Shown piece after piece: positions 1-5,403 of a stretch of DNA of 5,658 bases. Both the position numbers and the translations under genes were made by a program. This stretch comes from an uncultured Mesorhizobium sp. Lineage in GTDB: Bacteria; Pseudomonadota; Alphaproteobacteria; Rhizobiales; Rhizobiaceae. Every line of letters begins with the position of its first letter. The first letter of the stretch is position 1. The notes below the pieces were generated by a model. It made no database searches, was not told the DNA's origin, and saw only the letters and a list, made by a program, of their open reading frames with translations. Location of the stretch: contig CATMOC010000277.1 of NCBI GenBank assembly GCA_950071955.1, positions 1 to 5,658 of the forward strand, written 5' to 3'.

Positions 1-1041
1 TTGCGCGGCCGCCGACCCCCCGCCGAGATACTTCTCCTTCTGGCCCACGAGATCGAGGTTGCGGCCGAGCTCTTCCACACCCGCCGACAGTCGCATCACC
101 TCGTCGTCGAAGCCCTCGCCCAGGAGACCGCCGAGGAAGAGGGCTCGGTCGGCATTCGAGAATTTGGAGAGCTTTTCGAAGAAGAGATCGAGCGCCCGAG
201 CGGCGTCCTGCTCGATCAGCCGGGCGAACTCGTCGATGTCGCCGACGATATCGCCGAGCGCGTTGCGGGCCTTCTCGCTCAGGTTTCCCGGCGCGATCAG
301 CTTGCCGGTCAGCGTGTCCATCGCGCGCGCCGCCACCTCTGCCGGGATCTTGAGGTTCAGCATCGCCGCGCCGTAGGCGGCGATCTCCTCCTTGGCCAGG
401 CCGAAGTTCTTCAGGCTGGCGCCGACCCGGTCGACGAAGTTGACGATGTCGGCCTCGTCCGCGATGCCGCTGTCGGCGAGGAAGTTGATCAGGTCGGCGA
501 AGGCCTCAAGGTCTTCCCGCGCGATGCCCATGCCGGCCTCGAAACCGGCAAACGCGTTGCCGACATCCTCGGCCGCCATGTCCCAGGCGTCGGCGACCTT
601 GGTCGTCAGTTCCGCGAAGTCGCGCAGCTGGTCGAGCGGGATACCCGCCGCACCGCCGCGCTCGAAGGCGGCGGCGATCTCGCCCATGGACACCGGCACG
701 TCGCGCGCCATGTCTTTGATCTGCTGGCGCAGGCTCTCCAGCTGCGCTTCCGTCGCGCCGGTCTTCTTCTGGATGCCAAAGAGCGCGTCCTCCATCGTCG
801 AGGCCGCCTGGCCGACCTTGTAGGCGCCATAGGCGATCGCCGCGGGCCCGGCATAGCGCGTCAGCATTGGCATGACATCGGCATACATCGCCTTCGTCGT
901 GCGCACCCATGCCGATTGCCGCCGGTTCGCCGCCTCGGAGGTCTGGTACACCGCGCCGAGCTTCTTCTGCACCGTCGACAGCGCATCCATCGGCCCCAGC
1001 TTGGCCGACAGACGCAGGACGGCTTCGATCGTGCGGTTCAT
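1..1041 (-). CDS. Phage tail tape measure protein, N-terminal part (cut by window edge)
   Basis: The minus strand is open from ATG 1041-1039 to the left window edge, giving 347 residues and no stop. The tape measure protein sets tail length: the tube polymerises around it, and it leaves the tail ahead of DNA at infection. The N-terminus (residues 1-55) is rich in Lys, Arg and Gln and looks helical. Residues about 80-260 have the pattern of the TP901/PhageMin_Tail core: STMEDALFGIQKKTGAT, then LRQQIKDMARDVPVSMGEIA, an Ala/Gly-rich ERGGAAGIPLDQL segment, LTTKVADAWDM, and LGDIVGDIDEFARLIEQD near 262-279. The start overlaps the stop of the chaperone long form as ATGA (1041-1038), which suggests translational coupling; only a weak purine tract (GGGACGGA) lies upstream. 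Position after tube and chaperone matches Mu gp42. Family assignment is from pattern and context. The C-terminal part lies outside the window. Confidence 0.9.
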   Translation of the reverse strand, partial: MNRTIEAVLRLSAKLGPMDALSTVQKKLGAVYQTSEAANRRQSAWVRTTKAMYADVMPMLTRYAGPAAIAYGAYKVGQAASTMEDALFGIQKKTGATEAQLESLRQQIKDMARDVPVSMGEIAAAFERGGAAGIPLDQLRDFAELTTKVADAWDMAAEDVGNAFAGFEAGMGIAREDLEAFADLINFLADSGIADEADIVNFVDRVGASLKNFGLAKEEIAAYGAAMLNLKIPAEVAARAMDTLTGKLIAPGNLSEKARNALGDIVGDIDEFARLIEQDAARALDLFFEKLSKFSNADRALFLGGLLGEGFDDEVMRLSAGVEELGRNLDLVGQKEKYLGGGSAAAQ

Positions 1042-1477
1042 GATCTATCCGTCCCAGTCTGACGCGCCCGCAGCCACTCCAGCCAGCGGTCGCAATAGGC
1101 GATCGCCTCGTCGAAGGTCAGCCCGCCGACCTCGTCTATTCCCCGTCCGCCGCGCCAGAGGAGTTCGTCCGCGCACGTCGCGCCCTCCGCGCTGCGGTAA
1201 AAAAACCCGTGATCGCGTCCTTCACCCGCATGGCGTCCTCGAGGTCGAGATCGAGGATCTCCGCCAGCGACGGCTTCACCACCAGCCGGTCGCGATAGGC
1301 CTCGATCCGGTCGAGATACTCGACCACGATCGACCCGCCCTCCGCCCCCGACGGCTGCGCCTCGACAGGATCGCCGATGGAGAAATAGTCGCGCAGCTTC
1401 GGCGCCCGCATCTCGATCGCATCGAAAGCGGTCCCGTGCGCCTCGTAGCGCCGCGAAAGCGGGATCGTCTTGTTCAC
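1038..1477 (-). CDS. Tail assembly chaperone, long form made by -1 frameshift
   Basis: This is the fusion predicted if ribosomes slip -1 on T TTT TTT (1205-1199). Residues 1-93 come from the zero frame starting at GTG 1477. The next codon is then read from the last T as TAC, giving 53 more residues to TGA 1040-1038, 146 residues in all. The added domain starts YRSAEGATCADELLWRGG and holds GLTFDEAIAYCDRWLEWL, a sensible amphipathic segment resembling the T extension of G/GT-type chaperones. It lacks any start codon or ribosome site of its own that would make a useful separate gene. In lambda and many other tailed phages a minor long form binds the tape measure and recruits tube subunits while the major short form coats it; I infer the same here. 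The stop overlaps the tape measure start by ATGA. Whether slippage occurs is not shown by sequence alone. Confidence 0.82.
1136..1477 (-). CDS. Tail assembly chaperone, short form (Mu gp41-like)
   Basis: A 113-residue acidic and basic soluble protein starting at GTG 1477-1475 and ending at TAG 1138-1136. The GTG start is chosen because a clean AGGAG (1488-1484) lies six bases upstream; an in-frame ATG at 1507 would add ten residues but has no ribosome site. Visible features are a basic N-terminus with LSRRYEAHG, the segment APKLRDYFSIGDPVEA (residues 25-40), and a helical LAEILDLDLEDAMRVKDAIT (71-90). This resembles the Mu gp41/phage tail assembly protein family, where 'preceding tape measure' is the usual place. 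After the slippery heptamer the zero frame continues for only 20 residues, rich in Arg and Ala (TAARRARRARTNSSGAADGE), before stopping. That is typical of the short product of a frameshifting chaperone gene. It is probably the major product, binding tape measure protein in the cytoplasm during tail assembly. Confidence 0.85.
   Translation of the reverse strand: MNKTIPLSRRYEAHGTAFDAIEMRAPKLRDYFSIGDPVEAQPSGAEGGSIVVEYLDRIEAYRDRLVVKPSLAEILDLDLEDAMRVKDAITGFFTAARRARRARTNSSGAADGE
1199..1205 (-). promoter_or_regulatory. Programmed -1 ribosomal frameshift site (T TTT TTT)
   Basis: On the minus strand the mRNA reads ACG GGU UUU UUU ACC in the chaperone zero frame. The seven U residues form a perfect X XXY YYZ heptamer aligned to that frame, so both tRNA-Phe can re-pair after a one-base backward slip. 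The -1 frame is open from here to 1038 and codes a plausible chaperone extension. Immediately downstream are short GC stems, for example CCGC-AGC-GCGG (1197-1187) and GCGC-GACGU-GCGC (1183-1171), which might act as a stimulatory structure; they are short, so this part is weak. Homopolymer runs can also be sequencing errors, but a run length error here would fuse both frames outright, and the frame and gene context favour real slippage. Confidence 0.8.
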
Positions 1478-1483
1478 TGGTTG

Positions 1484-1488
1484 CTCCT
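1484..1488 (-). promoter_or_regulatory. Ribosome binding site deciding the GTG start of the chaperone
   Basis: AGGAG on the minus strand, six bases before GTG 1477. It resembles the tail tube site (AGGAGCAAGACC before ATG 2643), sharing the string CAGGAGCAA. This is why the GTG rather than the upstream ATG at 1507 is taken as the start. Confidence 0.8.
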
Positions 1489-1534
1489 GAGTGAAAGCTA
1501 TCCCCACGCACGGTCTGCATGATATGAACGATGC

Positions 1535-2170
1535 ATGGGGTACTGGAAAACCGTTTCCGGGAAAAGCGCTCGGTTGGCAGGAAAAGCCATAGGAGTAGAT
1601 TCGAGGGAGCGCCTCGTTGTAGCTATACTGATCCCTATGATCGCCAGTGCTTTAGCATTTTACTTTTTTGGCGCGTCACCCGCTAGCTTGCTTACAATAA
1701 TAGTAACTTTCGGTATTTGGCCAGCTCTATTCCTATTGAAGTTTTTTACCGTGCCGCCTCTGATTTACGGTGAACAGCTGAGTCAGATAGAAGCTTTGCG
1801 GGAAGAACGGGAACTGACTGATGTTGTCCCGAACTGGAGCATTAAGGATTTATACCTGCACGTTGATCCGAATGCCTGCAGTCAGGACAACCCGTCGTTT
1901 GAACCCACCGATATAGAGATTCTAGATAAACTCGCCACGGGTCGCCTATTGGCATGGGGACGTCCCGTCGAAGACTACGCCACTGCTCTGCGCCCGATTC
2001 CTCGGACTTATTGGGAAGACGCCCAGTTCACGCATATTTTTCTTCTGTCCGACGAGCCAACATCAGGACCGCATGTGGTTACTCTTTGGCATGTCAGGAA
2101 CGCTGAGGAGTACCGCGATCTGAAGGTGAACAAGGCACAAGCGCTCCGTCTGTGGCCGACGGCTTCCTAG
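1535..2170 (+). CDS. Two-TM membrane protein of unknown function, probable prophage moron
   Basis: A 211-residue protein, the only plus-strand gene I accept. After a basic N-terminus (residues 1-26) come two hydrophobic segments, about 27-46 (LVVAILIPMIASALAFYFFG) and 50-72. A charged stretch (80-95) that could be a short helix follows, then a soluble domain to the end. Recognisable blocks are WSIKDLY (101-107), KLATGRLLAWGRP (132-144), PIPRTYW (154-160) and YRDLKVNK...LWP (193-208). I know similar blocks from uncharacterised alphaproteobacterial proteins but cannot name a function. By the positive-inside rule the N-terminus, and hence the C-terminal domain, should be cytosolic. ATG 1535 is the first ATG after an in-frame TGA (1520) and lacks a clear Shine-Dalgarno. 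Base composition is much lower in GC than its neighbours (23 of 60 bases G or C at 1681-1740), and it lies antisense inside the tail operon, so horizontal acquisition is likely. Superinfection exclusion or defence is only a guess. Confidence 0.8.
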   Translation: MGYWKTVSGKSARLAGKAIGVDSRERLVVAILIPMIASALAFYFFGASPASLLTIIVTFGIWPALFLLKFFTVPPLIYGEQLSQIEALREERELTDVVPNWSIKDLYLHVDPNACSQDNPSFEPTDIEILDKLATGRLLAWGRPVEDYATALRPIPRTYWEDAQFTHIFLLSDEPTSGPHVVTLWHVRNAEEYRDLKVNKAQALRLWPTAS

Positions 2171-2271
2171 ACCAGCAGACCTACTTTAGAGAAATTGCGT
2201 GCCAGATTTCAGAGTTGGTGGGGTTGGCACAAACCAAACTCGGAACATCCTCGGCGTCGCATCGGGTAGGC
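2171..2271. other. Non-coding remainder of the inserted cassette
   Basis: 101 bases between the stop of the plus-strand membrane protein and the stop of the minus-strand tail tube gene, with the AT-richer composition of the cassette. It holds an imperfect inverted repeat, GAGTTGGT (2212-2219) against ACCAAACTC (2233-2241), with one bulged base and a 13-base loop. The repeat lies between two convergent gene ends, but no T tract follows on either strand, so I do not call a terminator. The plus-strand +1 frame stays open through here (from GTG 2152 to 2340), but its last part is antisense to tail tube, so I treat it as chance or a relic. Confidence 0.5.
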
Positions 2272-2643
2272 TTACCCCAGTCTGCGATAATAATCCGCGA
2301 TGATACTGATGCCGCCGATCTCGCCGTTGATCCGGTTTAGCGAAGGCCGCCCGCTCCAGAACGCGCCGGTGAAGAGGTGCGTCACGCCGGTCTGCTCCTC
2401 GACGATGGTCAGGTTCTCGCGCGGCCCGTTGAGCCGCGCGTTCCAGTCCAGCCCGTCGTCGCGCACCGAAAGCTCGGCCGCCGGCGCGGAAGGCGTCATC
2501 ACCCGGTCCACGGACCCGTCCTGGTTGGTCACGCTGTCGTTCGACTGCGCTGACGGCATCACGGAAATCGTGCCGCGCAGCGAAAGACGGTATCCCGCCG
2601 ACGAGGCGACGGTCATCTTCCCGCCGAAGTCTTTCCCGGCCAT
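2272..2643 (-). CDS. Phage tail tube protein (Mu gpM-like)
   Basis: A 123-residue protein from ATG 2643 to TAA 2274-2272, with AGGAG (2655-2651) seven bases upstream. Contractile-tail tube proteins stack as hexameric rings inside the sheath and form the DNA channel. The size is close to Mu gpM (about 118 residues). The sequence is beta-rich and has the family pattern: MAGKDFGGKMTVASSAGYRL at the start, then RGTISVMPS (23-31), a loop NDSVTNQDGSVDRVMTPSAP, ELSVRDDGLDW, the segment ENLTIVEEQTGVTHLFTGAFWSG (approximately 76-98) and a C-terminal GEIGGISIIADYYRRLG. Its place directly after the sheath and before the chaperone/tape measure supports the call. The downstream neighbour in the operon, the chaperone, is separated from it by the inserted cassette. 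Confidence 0.9.
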   Translation of the reverse strand: MAGKDFGGKMTVASSAGYRLSLRGTISVMPSAQSNDSVTNQDGSVDRVMTPSAPAAELSVRDDGLDWNARLNGPRENLTIVEEQTGVTHLFTGAFWSGRPSLNRINGEIGGISIIADYYRRLG

Positions 2644-2650
2644 GGTCTTG

Positions 2651-2655
2651 CTCCT
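2651..2655 (-). promoter_or_regulatory. Ribosome binding site of the tail tube gene
   Basis: AGGAG, seven bases before ATG 2643. It is the strongest ribosome site of the set together with that of the chaperone, fitting the high copy number needed for tube subunits. Confidence 0.75.
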
Positions 2656-2682
2656 GATTGAGTGAGAGGTGAAGGCCGCCGC

Positions 2683-2760
2683 GCCTCTTCCTCTCCCCTT
2701 GTGGGAGAGGATAGTTCCGCCCCGCGAGCCTGCGAGCGGATGGCGGAACTTGGTGAGGGG
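2683..2760. repeat. Dispersed palindromic repeat, copy 1 (sheath-tube gap)
   Basis: A 78-base element starting GCCTCTTCCTC and ending CTTGGTGAGGGG, built from two consecutive stems. The first is CCTCTCCC (2690-2697) with GGGAGAGG (2703-2710) around a five-base loop. The second is GTTCCGCC (2714-2721) with GGCGGAAC (2742-2749), with a small inner CCGC/GCGG stem. It fills most of the 144-base gap between sheath stop and tail tube start. The layout 'CTCTCCC-loop-GGGAGAGG ... GGTGAGGGG' is a style I recognise from dispersed intergenic repeats of rhizobia and relatives; the precise family name is not certain. In the tail mRNA it would fold into hairpins between two genes of different dosage. Confidence 0.75.
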
Positions 2761-2787
2761 TGTTCCAGCCCGGGTGAGGGCCGCGCG

Positions 2788-4281
2788 CTACCTGAACTGA
2801 CTATAGACAACCGCGTTCGCCGCGATGATGTCGAGCGGGTTCACCATGTCGAGCGGCGCCAGGATGTTCACCCGGTTCGGGTTGTCCGTGTCGCGGCGCA
2901 CGTCGAGCAGTTCGGCCGCGCGCACCGGGTTCTCCAGGATGCCGGTGAGCACCATCTCCTGGTAGGCGTGCATGAAGGTCGCCGCGATGTCGCGCGGTGT
3001 GGAGACCGCGCCAACGTTTCCGGGGTTGTCGTCGGCGATTGCCTTCTGCCCGTGCTCGTTCGTCAGTTGGGTGCGGAACTTGCGCAGCGCATAGGTGAGC
3101 TGGCCGATCTTCTGTATGTCGCGGAAGGTCGTGTCCGTCACCCCGTTCGTGGTGCGCTGCATGGTGATGATCTTGTCGATCAGCACGCGGCCCGTCGCGT
3201 CCACCTTGACGGTCGACAGCCCGGAGCGCAGCAGGCTGTCGCGGGTCGCGTATCCATACCATTTCGAGCGGTCGCGCGGCGGCGCGATGCCCTCCACCGA
3301 GAGGCCGGACTGGTTGCGCGAGGCGTTGCCGTTGGCGCCGTCGGAGAGCCAGGGCACGATCCGCGCCGCGATCGCCGCCGCCCACATCCATGCCGGATGC
3401 GGCGTGTCGGCCGACGCCGGCCGCGCCAGGCACGAAATGTGCCGGTCGTCCTGCGCCAGCCCGTGCGTGGTGAGGTTCGAGATCGTGTCGGTGAGCGGGT
3501 AGAACACATGCCCGTAGAGCTGCACGTTCCAGGCCCAGCGGCCGGAAACGTCCGACATGAGCGCCTTGTAGCGGCCGATGTTGGTCGCGTCGGAGAACGG
3601 CGAGACGATCCAGTCGAACGGGTCGTCGCCGAGTGCCGCCAGCGCGGCGGAAAGATCGGGATTGCCCGAGCCCGCCGTGCCGACCGCCTCGGTGATCCGG
3701 CCGGTAAATGCGTTGTCTCCGGCCAGCACCGGAATGTAGATATCGCTGTCCGACAGCAGCGCCCCGGCATGCCGCGCCGTCAGGGCCACGACATCGTCGG
3801 TCACCGCCGAGGTATAGGGCAGCGAGGCCTCGGTGAGCGGATTGTAGTAGCCGGTGATCGCCGCGTGCAGCGCTGCCGCCACGTCGTTGACCGTGTCGCC
3901 CGCGCCGATCGCTACCTGCAGGGGCTCCCCCGCGATCTCGATGACGCCGACCCCGCCCGCCGCCGGCACGCTGTCCACCGTCAGCGTGCGGATTTCGGCC
4001 GTGCCGACGGCCGGCGTCGACACGATCCACAATTCCTGCGCCGGCGCATTGCGCCTGGCCGCGCGAACCATGTCGTCGAGCATGGAGCCCGCCCCCGCGA
4101 GCCGCCGGCCCTCCATGGTCGAAGGGCAGATCACGGGCACGTTGTCTGTCATCTGCCCGGTCGAGATTTTGTGGCCGATGAGCAGCATCCGCGAGGAATT
4201 CTCGAACTGCCCGCCCGAATTCACCTCGAAGGTGAAGATCGGCGCGACCAGGTTGCCGGGAATGGTGTTGAAGACGGTCAT
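2788..4281 (-). CDS. Contractile tail sheath protein (Mu gpL-like)
   Basis: A 497-residue protein from ATG 4281 to TAG 2790-2788, very close to the length of the Mu sheath (about 495). The sheath forms the helical outer cylinder that contracts and drives the tube through the cell envelope. Diagnostic stretches are the N-terminal FNTIPGNLVAPIFTFEVNSG (4-23), LLIGHKISTG and a C-terminal domain from about residue 340 (KWYGYATRDSLLRSG, RVLIDKIITMQRTTNGV, FRTQLTNEHGQKAIADDN). It ends with NPNRVNILAPLDMVNPLDII and AANAVVYSQFR, the conserved end strand used in inter-subunit meshing. The middle part (about 100-215) is a variable Ala/Gly/Val-rich insertion domain as in other Mu-type sheaths. The start overlaps the stop of the DUF2635-like gene as ATGA, with GAGG (4293-4290) eight bases upstream. 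No truncation is seen. Confidence 0.95.
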   Translation of the reverse strand: MTVFNTIPGNLVAPIFTFEVNSGGQFENSSRMLLIGHKISTGQMTDNVPVICPSTMEGRRLAGAGSMLDDMVRAARRNAPAQELWIVSTPAVGTAEIRTLTVDSVPAAGGVGVIEIAGEPLQVAIGAGDTVNDVAAALHAAITGYYNPLTEASLPYTSAVTDDVVALTARHAGALLSDSDIYIPVLAGDNAFTGRITEAVGTAGSGNPDLSAALAALGDDPFDWIVSPFSDATNIGRYKALMSDVSGRWAWNVQLYGHVFYPLTDTISNLTTHGLAQDDRHISCLARPASADTPHPAWMWAAAIAARIVPWLSDGANGNASRNQSGLSVEGIAPPRDRSKWYGYATRDSLLRSGLSTVKVDATGRVLIDKIITMQRTTNGVTDTTFRDIQKIGQLTYALRKFRTQLTNEHGQKAIADDNPGNVGAVSTPRDIAATFMHAYQEMVLTGILENPVRAAELLDVRRDTDNPNRVNILAPLDMVNPLDIIAANAVVYSQFR

Positions 4282-4571
4282 GTCCGTTTCCTCTTGGCTT
4301 CAGGAGTTCGTTCGGGCGAAGCCCGCGAGGCCGACCGGCCGCCGCCCGTCGTCGCGCGCCCCGCCGGAGCGACAGGAGGCGTGGCCTCCGGTGCGTCGCG
4401 TGAGGCATCTGGAGAGACTTCCACAATCCCGCCTTCGGCGATCAGCGTGGCGTAGAACCTGCTCTCCGGATCGACCGCCTCGCCCTTCTCGCCCGGCCGG
4501 AAAAGCCGCCCGCCCCGATCCGGCATCGGCACCCGCACCTCGGGATCGGCCAGTCGATACCGCCGCGTCAT
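4278..4571 (-). CDS. Small DUF2635-like phage protein (Mu gp38 position)
   Basis: A 97-residue protein from ATG 4571, with GAGG (4582-4579) seven bases upstream, to TGA 4280-4278. The same frame is open further upstream to an ATG at 4805, but that extension would run through the palindromic repeat and antisense through the next gene, so the ATG at 4571 is chosen. Residues 10-52 fit the short DUF2635 pattern: PEVRVPMPDRGGRLFRPGEK, then G-x-x-V-x-x-x-S-x-F-Y-x-x-L-I-x-x-G-x-I. From about residue 53 the tail is low-complexity, rich in Ala, Pro, Ser, Arg, ending PEAKRKRT, and is likely disordered. In Mu-like phages this small gene sits immediately before the sheath gene, as here, and overlaps its start. 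The biochemical role is not established; a sheath-related function is an inference from linkage only. Confidence 0.75.
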   Translation of the reverse strand: MTRRYRLADPEVRVPMPDRGGRLFRPGEKGEAVDPESRFYATLIAEGGIVEVSPDASRDAPEATPPVAPAGRATTGGGRSASRASPERTPEAKRKRT

Positions 4572-4590
4572 CTCGAAACCTCGAAGCTCG

Positions 4591-4674
4591 GCCTCTTCCT
4601 CGCCCCGTTCACGGGGAGAGGATAGCAAGGCCCGGTGAGGCACAGCCGAACCGCCGGCCGCGCTTGGTGAGGGG
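4591..4674. repeat. Dispersed palindromic repeat, copy 2 (upstream of DUF2635 gene)
   Basis: An 84-base element in the same orientation as the copy at 2683-2760, sharing its ends GCCTCTTCCTC and CTTGGTGAGGGG and the inner string GGAGAGGATAG. The first stem is CCTCGCCCCG (4598-4607) with CGGGGAGAGG (4612-4621), one mismatch, loop TTCA. The second half differs: it has an extra CGGTGAGG and a GCCGGC-rich core instead of the GTTCCGCC/GGCGGAAC stem. It fills most of the 106-base gap between the gp37-position gene (stop at 4678) and the DUF2635-like start at 4571. Confidence 0.72.
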
Positions 4675-4677
4675 CAC

Positions 4678-5403
4678 TCACCGCAGATCCCCCGTCGACG
4701 ACACGAACTCCGCATCCGCAGCCGGCGCGATCCGGATATCCTCCAGCGCCACACGCCCGATCGCCGCGAAATGCGCGCCGAGTTCGTCGAGCCGGGCCTT
4801 GGCATAGGAATCAGCGGGCAGCCGTGCCGCCAGCGTCCGGAGCGGCTCCGGCAGTCCGGCCGCGTCGGAAAACACGTCGTCGCGCGCCAGACAGGCGAGC
4901 CGCATGGTGGTGCGCTGGAAGCGCAGGCCGAGTTCCGGCACCGCGAACGGCTCCCAGTCGATCCGCCGCACGCCTCGGATCATGTCGCGAAACAGATCGC
5001 CCTCGGGCGCGAAGAGAAGCGTGCGCCGGATCTGGCCGCAGAGCGCCGCCAGCACCAGCCGCGCCTCCGGATCGTCTCCCGCCATCGCGTCGACGAAGGG
5101 ATCCCCGTCGTCGTTCACCACGACGGCCAGTTCGGCCACGAACTCGATCTCGATCGACGCGTCGGTATCGTCGAACTCGGCCGCCTCGCCGCGCGTGTCG
5201 GCGCGCGACTGGCGCGAATAGACGGCCACCACCGGCGTATACCCGTCCTCGCCCGCCCGGTCGTCGAGTTCGTTGAGCGCCGCCGACCGGCTGTCGAAGA
5301 TCCGCGCGCCCGCCAGCGTCGGCCACGGCCCCCCGCCCTGGTTCGCCAGCGTCGGCGACAAAACCTCGATCGCGGCCAGCCGCGCTGCCTCAGCTGAAAG
5401 CAT
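4678..5403 (-). CDS. Probable tail terminator / Mu gp37-position protein
   Basis: A 241-residue soluble protein from ATG 5403 to TGA 4680-4678. The ribosome site is GGAAGGG (5415-5409), five bases upstream. Position, two genes before the sheath, matches Mu gp37. The fold pattern suggests a tail terminator or completion protein: TPVVAVYSRQ (56-65), an acidic loop, SIEIEFVAELAVVV (83-96) as a long strand, a helix LVLAALCGQIRRTLLF (116-131), then LFRDMIRGVRRIDWEPF and LGLRFQRTTMRLACLAR (158-174) as closing strands. Terminators form a hexameric ring that stops tube and sheath growth and docks to the head. The last about 65 residues (ADSYAKARLDELGAHFAAIG and following) look like an added helical extension, making it longer than lambda gpU (about 130 residues). 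The terminator assignment is an inference from pattern and context; the phage structural role is firmer. Confidence 0.62.
   Translation of the reverse strand: MLSAEAARLAAIEVLSPTLANQGGGPWPTLAGARIFDSRSAALNELDDRAGEDGYTPVVAVYSRQSRADTRGEAAEFDDTDASIEIEFVAELAVVVNDDGDPFVDAMAGDDPEARLVLAALCGQIRRTLLFAPEGDLFRDMIRGVRRIDWEPFAVPELGLRFQRTTMRLACLARDDVFSDAAGLPEPLRTLAARLPADSYAKARLDELGAHFAAIGRVALEDIRIAPAADAEFVSSTGDLR

Noticed and set aside
1..1062. 353-residue plus-strand open frame across the left end
   Set aside because: It is antisense to the tape measure gene, its product is Arg/His-rich with no fold pattern, and the minus-strand reading gives a convincing phage protein.
1204..1520. Upstream part of the 160-residue minus-strand frame (ATG 1520) as a separate gene
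   Set aside because: Before the slip site this frame codes Arg/Gly-rich noise. Only the part after 1199 is meaningful and it is reached by frameshift from the chaperone.
1470..1534. Promoter for the plus-strand membrane protein
   Set aside because: TTGTTC, TTGCTC and TATGAA words occur but no pair has acceptable spacing; TATGAA (1523-1528) is too close to the ATG.
2212..2241. Bidirectional terminator between convergent gene ends
   Set aside because: An imperfect inverted repeat exists, but it has a bulge and a long loop and is not followed by a T tract on either strand.
2662..4455. 597-residue plus-strand open frame
   Set aside because: It is antisense to the sheath gene. High GC keeps such frames open, and the product is Arg/Val/His-rich low-complexity.
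4572..4805. N-terminal extension of the DUF2635-like gene to ATG 4805
   Set aside because: It would translate the palindromic repeat and overlap the end of the gp37-position gene in another frame, whereas ATG 4571 has a GAGG at good spacing.
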